From a virus: a DNA stretch of 20,649 bases. This document shows, in pieces, positions 1 through 7,334 of this stretch (the first letter of the stretch is position 1; every line of letters starts with the position of its first letter). Made by a program: the position numbers and the translations under genes. The notes under the pieces are model-generated. The model saw only the letters and a program-made list of their open reading frames with translations, was not told the DNA's origin and searched no databases. The DNA is taken from positions 1 to 20,649 of IMG/VR virus record IMGVR_UViG_3300032322_000379, one strand, 5' to 3'.

Positions 1-240
1 GTTGATGCTGATAACTTTGTTGACGGCTTCGATGCTGATGCTGCTGCTGCTGGTGCTTATGCACAAAACGCTGCTGCATTCCAGCCTATCGTAGTTGGTG
101 CAACTGCTGACACAATCGACATTACGATTGCTACAGCTACAACCGCTCCTACTTCTGGTGTAGCCCGTGTTTGGGCTGTGCTCATGAATGTAGATGGTCG
201 TATCTTGGCTGATGAAGTTGATCGTGATCAGTTGGCTTAA
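1..240 (+). CDS. C-terminal end of a head/structural protein (partial, possibly major capsid)
   Basis: An open frame runs from the first base to a TAA at 238-240, giving the last 79 residues of a protein whose start lies outside the window. The segment is rich in Ala, Thr and Val (for example ATADTIDITIATATT), is predicted beta-rich, and ends in an acidic, polar tail, DEVDRDQLA. It lacks Cys, and no catalytic motif is visible. The position decides the guess: in T7-like phages the gene before the tail adaptor is the major capsid gene, and it is followed by a terminator, exactly as here (hairpin at 255-288). A separate capsid decoration or head-fiber protein is an equally allowed reading. Structural role is an inference; the reading frame itself is certain. 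Confidence 0.55.
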   Translation, partial: VDADNFVDGFDADAAAAGAYAQNAAAFQPIVVGATADTIDITIATATTAPTSGVARVWAVLMNVDGRILADEVDRDQLA

Positions 241-254
241 GTAGTATAGTGATT

Positions 255-288
255 GGCGGGGGTCACAAGCCCCTGCCTTTCTTTATTT
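255..288 (+). terminator. Rho-independent terminator after the head gene (T7 T-phi-like position)
   Basis: The arm GGCGGGGG (255-262) pairs with CCCCTGCC (270-277) over eight positions with one G-U pair. The loop is the seven bases TCACAAG, and a T-rich tract TTTCTTTATTT follows at 278-288. It lies 15 bases after the stop of the head gene and 24 bases before the next start. In T7 the late terminator T-phi lies between the capsid and tail-adaptor genes; a leaky terminator here would let head mRNA outnumber tail mRNA. Confidence 0.85.
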
Positions 289-300
289 ATACATCTCAAT

Positions 301-306
301 AAGGTG
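301..306 (+). promoter_or_regulatory. Ribosome binding site deciding a GTG start
   Basis: AAGGTG lies five bases before GTG at 312. No in-frame ATG lies close downstream, so the GTG is taken as the true start of the tail adaptor gene. Confidence 0.75.
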
Positions 307-311
307 CTATA

Positions 312-1034
312 GTGGCTTACGATTTCTTGGGTTTAGTCAATGACATTAATAGAAAGCTAAATGAAGTAGAGCTAACCAGTTCTAACTTCAGTACTGCAAA
401 GGGTTTCTATTCGCATGCCAAAGATGCAGTCAATGCAGCTATTCAAGATATTAATCAGCTAGAATTCCAATGGCACTGGAATCATGTAACACAAACTACA
501 ACCTTAACTGCAGGAACAAGTAGGTATAACTACCCTGCTAATGCGAAAACAATTGACTTCGATTCTTTCCGTATTAGAAAAAATACCACATTCAACAATG
601 AGACAGTCAAATTAAAGATTCTGTCTTACGAAGAATACTTAGAGAAGTTTGTAGATCAAGAATATAATGCCGATACAAGCCTAAGAGATATTCCTTCCTT
701 TATTGTTCAGGCACCAAATAGACAATTCATTTTGGTACAGACACCAAAGGAAGCATACGAACTAACGTATGAGTATTACACAGTAACTACCGATTTATCT
801 GCATACAATGATGTGCCAACTATTCCTGAAATGTATAGGCATGTCATTGTTGAAGGTGCTACTTATTATGCGTATATGTTTAGGGGCAATACTCAAGACG
901 CAACAGTAGCCAAAGCAAAGTTTGAACAGAACCTCAAGCATATGAGAATCATGCTGGTCAATCGTACCGAGTATGTACGCTCTACTATGCTTCCACAAAA
1001 TAAAAGATACACTGCTGGCTTTAGGGTTAATTAA
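312..1034 (+). CDS. Tail adaptor / tail tubular protein A-like (gp11-like)
   Basis: This 240-residue protein starts at GTG, with AAGGTG five bases upstream. In T7-like phages the adaptor (tail tubular protein A, 196 residues in T7) forms the ring between the portal and the nozzle. The assignment rests on size, position directly before the nozzle gene, and the family's look: an N-terminal helical part with paired aromatic residues (LEFQWHWNHV near residues 50-60), then a beta segment starting TTTLTAGTSRYNYP (63-76), a central YEYYTVTTDL strand, and a C-terminal helix after VPTIPEMYRHVIVEGATYYA. It has no signal peptide or membrane segment. The TAA overlaps the ATG of the nozzle gene by one base (TAATG), so the two are probably translationally coupled. 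The fold is inferred, not shown by a catalytic signature. Confidence 0.75.
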   Translation: MAYDFLGLVNDINRKLNEVELTSSNFSTAKGFYSHAKDAVNAAIQDINQLEFQWHWNHVTQTTTLTAGTSRYNYPANAKTIDFDSFRIRKNTTFNNETVKLKILSYEEYLEKFVDQEYNADTSLRDIPSFIVQAPNRQFILVQTPKEAYELTYEYYTVTTDLSAYNDVPTIPEMYRHVIVEGATYYAYMFRGNTQDATVAKAKFEQNLKHMRIMLVNRTEYVRSTMLPQNKRYTAGFRVN

Positions 1035-3013
1035 TGGCTGATAGATGGAGTACATACCCGTTTGAGTTTAAGGGTGGGTTAATTACGAATCTATCCCCTC
1101 TACAGCTTGGTATTCAATTTCCGGGCAGTGCTAGGATACTACGTAATTTTGAACCTTCTATCGAGGGTGGCTATAGACGTATAGATGGATTTGATAAGTA
1201 CGATAGCTCTATCGTTCCTGCATATGGGGATGGCAGAGTACACGGAAGTGGGCAAACAGGTACTACACTTATAGTAGGCAACTTAATTGCTTCCCCATTA
1301 GAAGCTGATACATTTACTATTGCAGGGGTAGCTGGTACATATACGATTGCTACTGGTGGTGTTTCATATAATTCATCCACTAAGCGTGCAACACTTACAT
1401 TAACAACAAGCTTAGCATCTAGCCCTGCGGATAAAGCTGCCCTTACATTTACATCTGGGACTGGCACTATTCAAGGTGTTGCTGCTTGGACAGGTAAAGT
1501 AATTGCTGCTCGTAACAACAGTTTATATAGAAGCATAGGCAGTGGCTGGACAAAGATTAGTGCCCCATCATATGGAACTGTATTAGTTAATGGTGCCAGT
1601 CAAACAGGCAGTAGTTTAATTGTTGATGGATTGACAGGTAAACCTAAAGCGGGTGATGTATTTAGTATTGCTGGTGTATCATTAATATACACAGTTACTT
1701 CTGATGCAACAGTTACTAGTGGTGGTACTACCTTAGCAATTAGTCCTGCTTTAGCATCTAGCCCAGCGGATAATGCTGCAATAACTTTTTTATCTGCAGC
1801 CAGAGAACCTGCAACAAAGTATAGATTTGAGAAGTACCGTATTGCAACTACAGAAAAACTATGTGGTGTTGACAGTGTCAATGTCCCCTTCTTGTATGAC
1901 GGTACATCGTTTGTAGAATTGCATGATGCTCCTTCAGATGTTGTTGGTGCTGAGCATGTCGTATGGTTTAAGAATCAACTGTTCTTTGCCAAGGGCGATA
2001 AGTTAACTTTTACTTCCCCTTATACGGACAGTGACTTTAATGTAGCAAATGGTTCTGGTGTTATAAGTGTTGGTAATGCTATCACTGGTTTGATAGTGTT
2101 TCGTGAACAGCTTATTATATTTAGCCAACAAAAGATTAGTAGATTAGTTGGTAACACTGTAGCTGATTTTGTATTACAACCTATTACTTTGAATGTTGGC
2201 TGTGTAGATACAGATACAATTCAAGAGGTCGGATCTGATGTTATGTTCTTAGGTCCTGACGGTTTGAGACTTTTAAGTGGTACAGATAAGTTTGGTGATT
2301 ACTCATTAGCAGTAGTATCTAAGTTTATTCAGAGTGAGATGACTGCCTTTATTGGATCTAGTACATCTTTCTCTAGTGTTGTAATACGAGAAAAATCACA
2401 GTATCGCATCTTTGGATACAATGAGAGTGTTACTACTCAAAATGCGGTAGGTGTATTAGGTACTCAGACAATCGGTGACCAGACAGGTACAATAGCTTGG
2501 GCTGAGTTACGGGGTATCAAAGCCTTTGTAGCAGATAGTGATTATTACGGCAGGGTAGAAACTGTTGTGTTCTCTAATACAGATGGTTATGTATATGAGA
2601 TGGAGAAAGGAAATAGTTTTGATGGTGCTAGTATTATTGCTACCTTCTCTACCCCATTTGTACCAATGGAAGATCCACGTATTCGTAAAGCATTTTATAA
2701 GCTTTTCTTATACACAGATCCACAAGGAAGTGTAACAACCTCAGTTAATTTAAAGCTTGACTTTGACGATGAAGGTGTGATACAACCTGACACAATAACA
2801 TTGTCAAATCAAACAGGTGCTGTAGGATTTTATGGTTCCTCTACGGCTACTTACGGTACTGTACGTTATGGAACTAAATTAAAGAAACTATTCCAGACAC
2901 AGGTAGTAGGATCTGGATTTACAGTATCTTTGCAGTTTGTATCTGAAAGTACTGATCCTGCATTTTCACTTGACGCTGCAACACTAGAATACGCTACTTA
3001 CGATAGACGGTAG
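1034..3013 (+). CDS. Tail nozzle / tail tubular protein B-like (gp12-like)
   Basis: The 659-residue product is the size of the T7-supergroup nozzle protein (tail tubular protein B, about 790 residues in T7), which closes the distal end of the short tail. Residues 13-53 (KGGLITNLSPLQLGIQFPG, then RNFEPSIEGGYRRIDGF) form the N-terminal block seen in nozzle-type proteins of environmental podoviruses. The rest is beta-rich, as expected for a propeller-like body: a repeated pattern around 290-430 and a C-terminal beta region ending SLDAATLEYATYDRR. Two related Ig-like inserts occupy residues 70-139 and 187-252 (see repeat entry). The start overlaps the adaptor stop. A role other than nozzle is unlikely given the gene order. 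Confidence 0.75.
   Translation: MADRWSTYPFEFKGGLITNLSPLQLGIQFPGSARILRNFEPSIEGGYRRIDGFDKYDSSIVPAYGDGRVHGSGQTGTTLIVGNLIASPLEADTFTIAGVAGTYTIATGGVSYNSSTKRATLTLTTSLASSPADKAALTFTSGTGTIQGVAAWTGKVIAARNNSLYRSIGSGWTKISAPSYGTVLVNGASQTGSSLIVDGLTGKPKAGDVFSIAGVSLIYTVTSDATVTSGGTTLAISPALASSPADNAAITFLSAAREPATKYRFEKYRIATTEKLCGVDSVNVPFLYDGTSFVELHDAPSDVVGAEHVVWFKNQLFFAKGDKLTFTSPYTDSDFNVANGSGVISVGNAITGLIVFREQLIIFSQQKISRLVGNTVADFVLQPITLNVGCVDTDTIQEVGSDVMFLGPDGLRLLSGTDKFGDYSLAVVSKFIQSEMTAFIGSSTSFSSVVIREKSQYRIFGYNESVTTQNAVGVLGTQTIGDQTGTIAWAELRGIKAFVADSDYYGRVETVVFSNTDGYVYEMEKGNSFDGASIIATFSTPFVPMEDPRIRKAFYKLFLYTDPQGSVTTSVNLKLDFDDEGVIQPDTITLSNQTGAVGFYGSSTATYGTVRYGTKLKKLFQTQVVGSGFTVSLQFVSESTDPAFSLDAATLEYATYDRR
1241..1789 (+). 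repeat. Two copies of a ~70-residue beta domain inside the nozzle protein
   Basis: Residues 70-139 (1241-1450) and 187-252 (1592-1789) align. Both start with a GxxQTGxxLIV core, continue to a DxFxIAGVxxxYT segment, and close with LASSPADxAAxTF. The second copy is slightly shorter. DNA of the two copies differs at many synonymous sites, so the duplication is old. Similar GDVFTIAGV-type segments occur in beta domains inserted in phage head and tail proteins; that comparison is from memory. Confidence 0.75.
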
Positions 3014-3037
3014 GGATAGACGATAAGGTAAATAGAT

Positions 3038-4942
3038 ATGGCAACTGGATATACACGTAACGATACAGTCAACAATATTGCTGACGGTAATATTATTAAT
3101 GCTTCAGACTTAGATGGCGAATTTGATTCGTTACAAGCAGCGTTTAATGCAAGCACAGGACACAATCACGATGGGGCTGCTAATGGTTCCCCAATCACAA
3201 AGGTAGGTCCTGCACAAGATCTCGTAGTTTCTACTGGTGCTATCACTCCTAAGACAGACGATACTGTTGACTTAGGTTCTGCTACATTCCAATTCAAAGA
3301 TGCGTACATTGATGGTACTGCATATATTGATACCCTAGAAATAAATGGCACTGTCATTACCCCAACAGGCACTGAGTTAAATTATGTTGACGGTGTTACT
3401 TCTGCTATTCAAACCCAGTTAGATAATAAACAACCTTTAGATGCACAGCTTACTGACATTGCAGGCTTAAGTCCCACAGACAACGGCATCATTATTGGTA
3501 ATGGTACTAACTTTGTAATTGAGACTGGGGCTACTGCTCGTACTTCACTTGGTCTAGCTATCGGCACTGACGTTCAAGCGTATGACGCTGATCTAACTAC
3601 TTTAGGTGCTGGTGGTTCATCTGCTAGGTCTTTCCTAGGTCTAGCAATTGGTACTGATGTTCAAGCCTATGATGCCCAGCTTGCCGATATTGCAGGTTTA
3701 ACTCCAACTGACAGTAACTTTATTGTAGGTAACGGATCTAATTTCGTTACTGAGTCAGGCTCTACTGCAAGAACTTCATTAGGTCTTGGTACGATTGCTA
3801 CGCAAGATGCAAGCAATGTAACTATCTCTGGTGGATCTATCACAGGTATTACCGACTTGGCTATTGCCGATGGTGGTACTGGTGCTAGTACAGCTAATGC
3901 TGCTATCAATAATCTATTGCCATCTCAGACTAGTGCTAATGGTAAGTATTTAAAATCGGATGGTACTAATACTTCTTGGGATGATCTCAATATTAGTACT
4001 GCCGATATTACTGGCACACTTCCCATTGCAAATGGTGGTACAGGTGCTACAACTGCATCTGGTGCTAGAAGTGCTTTAGGTCTAGCTATCGGTACAGACG
4101 TACAAGGTTATGACCCACAGTTAGCTGACGTAGCAGGATTGACACCTACCGATAACGGTGTTATAATTGGCAATGGAACTAACTTCGTAGTAGAGACAGG
4201 CAATACACTAAGAACCTCTTTAGGTCTAGCTATTGGCACAGATGTACAGGCGTATGATGCTGACACAACTAAGAATGATGTCAGCAATACCTTTACAGCT
4301 AATCAAATTATTAGCGTTACTGACAACACCAATGCTGCACTCCGAGTTACTCAAACAGGAACTGGTAATGCTTTATTAGTAGAGGATTCTACTAATCCTG
4401 ATTCAAGTCCGTTTGTGATTGACGCAAGTGGAAATGTGATCTCTGGCTCAACAGCAACATACCGTATTGCAACAGCAGCAGACCCAAAAATCTTGGCTCA
4501 AGGTGTTGTTCCGTTTGCTGGCACACGAAACGAAAACACAGCTAACGGACCTATTTTTGCTCTTGGGAAATCAAGGGCTGCTGCTAATGTTTTTGCATTG
4601 GTTTCATCTGGCGATGCACTTGGAACAATAGGTTTTGACGGGGCAGACGGCACCGCTTATGTTCGAGGAGCTTCTATTCTTGCTGAAGTAGACGGCACTC
4701 CGGGCACTAACGATATGCCCGGCAGATTAGTATTCTCTACTACTGCTGATGGTGCTTCTAGCCCTACAGAGAGAATGAGGCTTACTTCTACTGGTGCAGT
4801 AGCATTTTCTGGTGCTTCAAATTATGGAACAAGTGGTCAAGTATTAACATCTAATGGCAATGCTGCACCTACTTGGGCTGCTGTAGCTGTAGATGCAGAC
4901 CCAGCAGGAACAGCAGTAGCTTTAGCAATCGCATTGGGATAA
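3038..4942 (+). CDS. Tail fiber protein with tandem repeats
   Basis: This 634-residue protein has the composition of a trimeric fiber: almost all Gly, Thr, Ser, Asn, Asp and Ala, with few aromatic residues and no Cys. The N-terminal part (1-135) would be the tail-attachment end and includes GHNHDG (41-46), a histidine pair that in trimeric fibers can hold a metal ion, and PKTDDTVDLG (71-80). Residues 135-404 form the shaft, with three ~40-residue repeats and four LGLAIGTDVQ motifs. xGGTGASTA-type motifs lie at 278-289 and 332-343. The C-terminal part (430-634) has a TERMRLTSTGAVAFSG stretch and SGQVLTSNGNAAPTW, as in many fibers, but no peptidase S74 chaperone is visible. AAGG at 3025-3028 lies nine bases before the ATG. 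Which receptor it binds cannot be read. Confidence 0.8.
   Translation: MATGYTRNDTVNNIADGNIINASDLDGEFDSLQAAFNASTGHNHDGAANGSPITKVGPAQDLVVSTGAITPKTDDTVDLGSATFQFKDAYIDGTAYIDTLEINGTVITPTGTELNYVDGVTSAIQTQLDNKQPLDAQLTDIAGLSPTDNGIIIGNGTNFVIETGATARTSLGLAIGTDVQAYDADLTTLGAGGSSARSFLGLAIGTDVQAYDAQLADIAGLTPTDSNFIVGNGSNFVTESGSTARTSLGLGTIATQDASNVTISGGSITGITDLAIADGGTGASTANAAINNLLPSQTSANGKYLKSDGTNTSWDDLNISTADITGTLPIANGGTGATTASGARSALGLAIGTDVQGYDPQLADVAGLTPTDNGVIIGNGTNFVVETGNTLRTSLGLAIGTDVQAYDADTTKNDVSNTFTANQIISVTDNTNAALRVTQTGTGNALLVEDSTNPDSSPFVIDASGNVISGSTATYRIATAADPKILAQGVVPFAGTRNENTANGPIFALGKSRAAANVFALVSSGDALGTIGFDGADGTAYVRGASILAEVDGTPGTNDMPGRLVFSTTADGASSPTERMRLTSTGAVAFSGASNYGTSGQVLTSNGNAAPTWAAVAVDADPAGTAVALAIALG
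3440..4237 (+). repeat. Protein-level tandem repeats in the fiber shaft
   Basis: Three units of 40-42 residues lie at residues 135-176, 212-251 and 359-400 (3440-3565, 3671-3790, 4112-4237). Each carries D-A/P-QL-T/A-D-I/V-AGL-S/T-PTD, a GNGxNFV core and RTSLGL. The ten-residue motif LGLAIGTDVQ occurs four times, starting at residues 171, 200, 347 and 395. Codons differ between copies while the amino acids are kept. Confidence 0.85.
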
Positions 4943-4951
4943 GGAAAACAA

Positions 4952-5278
4952 ATGGCAAATACATTCAAAAACTCTTTCAGTAAAAGTGTAGGCACATCTG
5001 CTGCCACGATATACACTGCTCCTTCGGCAACACAAACTACATTGATCGGACTGTCAGTAGCTAATACTACATCATCCCCAATCACTTGTGATGCATATGT
5101 CACCTCTTCAACAGTAGACTACTACTTGATCAAGGGTGCTACGGTACCTGTAGGTGGATCATTGGTTATTGTAGGAGGAGATCAGAAGGTTGTATTAGAA
5201 GCTGCTGATGCATTAAAAGTAGTATCTTCAGCTGCAAGCAGTGCCGATGTAGTTTGCTCATTGTTAGAAATAGCCTAA
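4952..5278 (+). CDS. Small beta-rich virion-type protein, function unknown
   Basis: The 108-residue product is rich in Thr, Ser, Val and Ala, with alternating hydrophobic residues typical of a beta-sandwich (LIGLSVANTTSSPITCDAYV, then YLIKGATVPVGGSLVIVGGD). There is no signal peptide or membrane helix. The C-terminus LEIA is typical of small single-domain virion proteins. It sits between two fiber genes, and its SD (AAGGA, 4941-4945) overlaps the stop codon of the preceding fiber gene, so the two are likely co-translated. A fiber connector, baseplate-like or decoration protein would fit. I recognise the general type from phage tail clusters but cannot assign a function. Confidence 0.65.
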   Translation: MANTFKNSFSKSVGTSAATIYTAPSATQTTLIGLSVANTTSSPITCDAYVTSSTVDYYLIKGATVPVGGSLVIVGGDQKVVLEAADALKVVSSAASSADVVCSLLEIA

Positions 5279-5288
5279 GAGGTAGACC

Positions 5289-6635
5289 ATGGCATATCTT
5301 GGTAATACACCAACCACCCAGAGTTTTATCTCTGGAACCGACTATTTCAACGGTACAGGCTCACAGACTGCGTTTACTTTAACTCGCACAGTTGCTAGTC
5401 AAAATGACGTTGAAGCAGTAGTTAATAACGTAGTCCAACAACCAAATGCTGGCTATACCATTAGCGGTACGACCATCACCTTTACCTCTGCCCCATCGGC
5501 TGGCACACAGAACGTCTACGTGCGTTATCTCAGCACCACGACTCAGACTATTGCCACAGGACAGGGAACAGTAGGCTGGAATCAGTTAAATACAGACACT
5601 CAGCAAGACTTGGGTATTTCGTTCAAGAACAGAATCATCAATGGTGCGATGCAGATTGACCAGCGTAATGCTGGTGCTAGTGTTAGTGTTTCTGATACTT
5701 ACACTTTAGATAGATGGTTAGCAAGCTCATCAACATCCGCAAAATACACTGTACAACAAAATGCTGGCTCTGTAACTCCACCAGCAGGATTTAATAATTA
5801 TTTAGGAGTAACTTCAGCAAGCTCATACAGCGTTCCCGTTGGGGAAATTTACGCAGTACAACAACGAATTGAAGGATTAAATGTTGCCGATTTAAATTGG
5901 GGTTCAGCAAATGCTAAAACAGTTACTTTGTCATTTTGGGTGCGTAGTTCGCTAACAGGCACTTTTGGGGGGTCTTTTAGAAATAGTGCGAACGATAGAA
6001 GTTATCCTTTTTCTTACACCGTTTCTTCTGCAAACACTTGGGAACAAAAGTCAATAACTATTACTGGTGATACAAGCGGAACTTGGCTTACAACTAGTGG
6101 AATTGGAATTAGAGTTGCTTTTGGGCTTGGAGTTGGTTCAACATTTAGCGGAACTGCTGGTGCATGGGCGGCTGGTAACTTTACATCTGTAATAGGAGCA
6201 ACATCAGTAGTCGGCACAAACGGAGCAACTTTCTACATTACAGGCGTACAACTCGAAGTAGGCACACAGGCAACGACCTTCACAACAGCGGGTGGTTCAT
6301 ACGGTGCTGAATTGGCTTTGTGTCAGAGGTATTATGAGCAAGTAACTGGAAGCACATCTGAGCAAAGACCATTTGGTATAGCATATGCCGCATCAACTAC
6401 ATCTATTAGATTAGTTTTTTATTACAAACAACAAAAAAGAGCAACCCCTACTATTGCTGGAACTACTGCTAGAGTTTCTAATGCTACCGATGGAACATCG
6501 CCAACTATTGAATTAATTGGTCCTGATACAGCAATTATTAGCTATACCACATCAGGTTTAACAGCAAATAACGCATATGTAATATTTAATAGAAGCGGTA
6601 GTGCGGATTACATTGCTTTTAGTTCGGAGTTATAA
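5289..6635 (+). CDS. Tail fiber / receptor-binding protein with jelly-roll-like domain
   Basis: The 448-residue product is modular. Residues 1-90 (starting MAYLGNTPTT, with FNGTGSQTAFTLT and VYVRYL) form an anchor module shared with the fiber encoded at 7335. Residues 110-127 carry the widespread fiber motif ISFKNRIINGAMQIDQRN. Residues 135-330 then look like a carbohydrate-binding jelly roll: DRW at 141-143, TLSFWVRSS at 213-221, and the closing strand FYITGVQLEVG at 315-325, followed by LCQRYYEQ. Residues 355-448 are a variable C-terminal part. AAGAGG (5277-5282) is placed six bases before the ATG. Base composition changes inside the gene: 53% G+C at 5521-5580, 38% at 5761-5820, 55% at 6241-6300, 37% at 6421-6480, suggesting a mosaic origin. 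Receptor binding is inferred. Confidence 0.8.
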   Translation: MAYLGNTPTTQSFISGTDYFNGTGSQTAFTLTRTVASQNDVEAVVNNVVQQPNAGYTISGTTITFTSAPSAGTQNVYVRYLSTTTQTIATGQGTVGWNQLNTDTQQDLGISFKNRIINGAMQIDQRNAGASVSVSDTYTLDRWLASSSTSAKYTVQQNAGSVTPPAGFNNYLGVTSASSYSVPVGEIYAVQQRIEGLNVADLNWGSANAKTVTLSFWVRSSLTGTFGGSFRNSANDRSYPFSYTVSSANTWEQKSITITGDTSGTWLTTSGIGIRVAFGLGVGSTFSGTAGAWAAGNFTSVIGATSVVGTNGATFYITGVQLEVGTQATTFTTAGGSYGAELALCQRYYEQVTGSTSEQRPFGIAYAASTTSIRLVFYYKQQKRATPTIAGTTARVSNATDGTSPTIELIGPDTAIISYTTSGLTANNAYVIFNRSGSADYIAFSSEL

Positions 6636-6809
6636 ATGTATAAATTACACAAAAACATAGAAGGTTCAATAAACTCTGTAGTAATAACAAATGGGGATGT
6701 AACTATTTCTATTCCTTTAACAGACCCCGCAAACACCGACTACCAAGCCTACCTAAAGTGGCTCGCACAAGGCAACCAGCCTCTACCCGCAGATGAAGGA
6801 GAACAATAA
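6636..6809 (+). CDS. Small 57-residue companion of the fiber gene
   Basis: This short frame starts at ATG 6636, directly after the stop of the preceding fiber gene, and ends at a TAA whose last base is the A of the next ATG (6809). GGAG at 6626-6629 lies six bases before the start. The protein begins MYKLHKNIEG, has a beta-like middle (VVITNGDVTISIPL) and an acidic end, DYQAYLKWLAQGN then QPLPADEGEQ. The YQAYLxWxxxGNxPLPAD pattern is common in small proteins encoded after phage fiber genes, some of which are assembly chaperones or tip proteins. Perfect packing with both neighbours and the good SD make it a real gene. The chaperone role is only a suggestion. Confidence 0.8.
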   Translation: MYKLHKNIEGSINSVVITNGDVTISIPLTDPANTDYQAYLKWLAQGNQPLPADEGEQ

Positions 6810-7324
6810 TGCCAGTAAGTACAGTCCCTTACGCAGGTTTAACATCCCCCCTTGGCGGTAGCGTTATTGTTAGCGGAACTGCTGTAGCTTCTACTTCAGG
6901 CACTTCTATTGATTTTACTAGCATACCTAGCTGGGTAAAGCGGATTACTGTAATGTTTAGTGCTGTATCTACTAACGGCTCTAGTAATTTACAAATACAA
7001 ATTGGTGCTGGTAGCGTTACAACAAGCGGTTACACATCTAGTGCTTGGACAGCCAATACATCTAATAGTGGAACAGTTACTACAGGATATATTTTGACTG
7101 CAGCCAATGCTGCGGCAACAACTTTTTACGGAAACATAACAATTTCTTCATTTGGCTCTAACACTTGGATTGAATCACATTCATTAGGTGGAAGTACAAG
7201 TGGTTATAACTCTGTAGGTGGTGGAACTATTGCTCTCGGTGGAACACTAGACCGAGTTAGAATCACCACAGTTAACGGCACAGACACCTTTGACGCTGGC
7301 TCAATCAACATCTTGTACGAGTAA
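6809..7324 (+). CDS. Beta-rich tail/fiber-tip protein, copy 1 of a paralogous pair
   Basis: The 171-residue protein is Ser/Thr/Gly-rich, without Cys or membrane helices. Its core TSIDFTSIPSWVKRITVMF (32-50) and its end (RITTVNGTDTFD, then AGSINILYE) are nearly the same in the protein encoded at 8701-9228. The middle (65-140) differs strongly between the two. This pattern, fixed ends and variable centre, fits a small beta-sandwich whose loops are exposed at a fiber tip. AAGGAG at 6796-6801 gives a strong SD seven bases before the ATG. The ATG overlaps the stop of the 57-residue gene. The function is inferred from context only. Confidence 0.7.
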   Translation: MPVSTVPYAGLTSPLGGSVIVSGTAVASTSGTSIDFTSIPSWVKRITVMFSAVSTNGSSNLQIQIGAGSVTTSGYTSSAWTANTSNSGTVTTGYILTAANAAATTFYGNITISSFGSNTWIESHSLGGSTSGYNSVGGGTIALGGTLDRVRITTVNGTDTFDAGSINILYE

Positions 7325-7334
7325 GGTAAATTAA

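Noticed and set aside
241-311. Phage-type (T7-like) or sigma-70 promoter between the terminator and the adaptor gene
   Set aside because: No T7-like core and no convincing -35/-10 pair was seen; a single A+T-rich stretch is not enough.
3440-4237. Repeats in the fiber gene as a CRISPR-like array
   Set aside because: Repeats are coding, imperfect in DNA, of uneven spacing and conserved only as protein.
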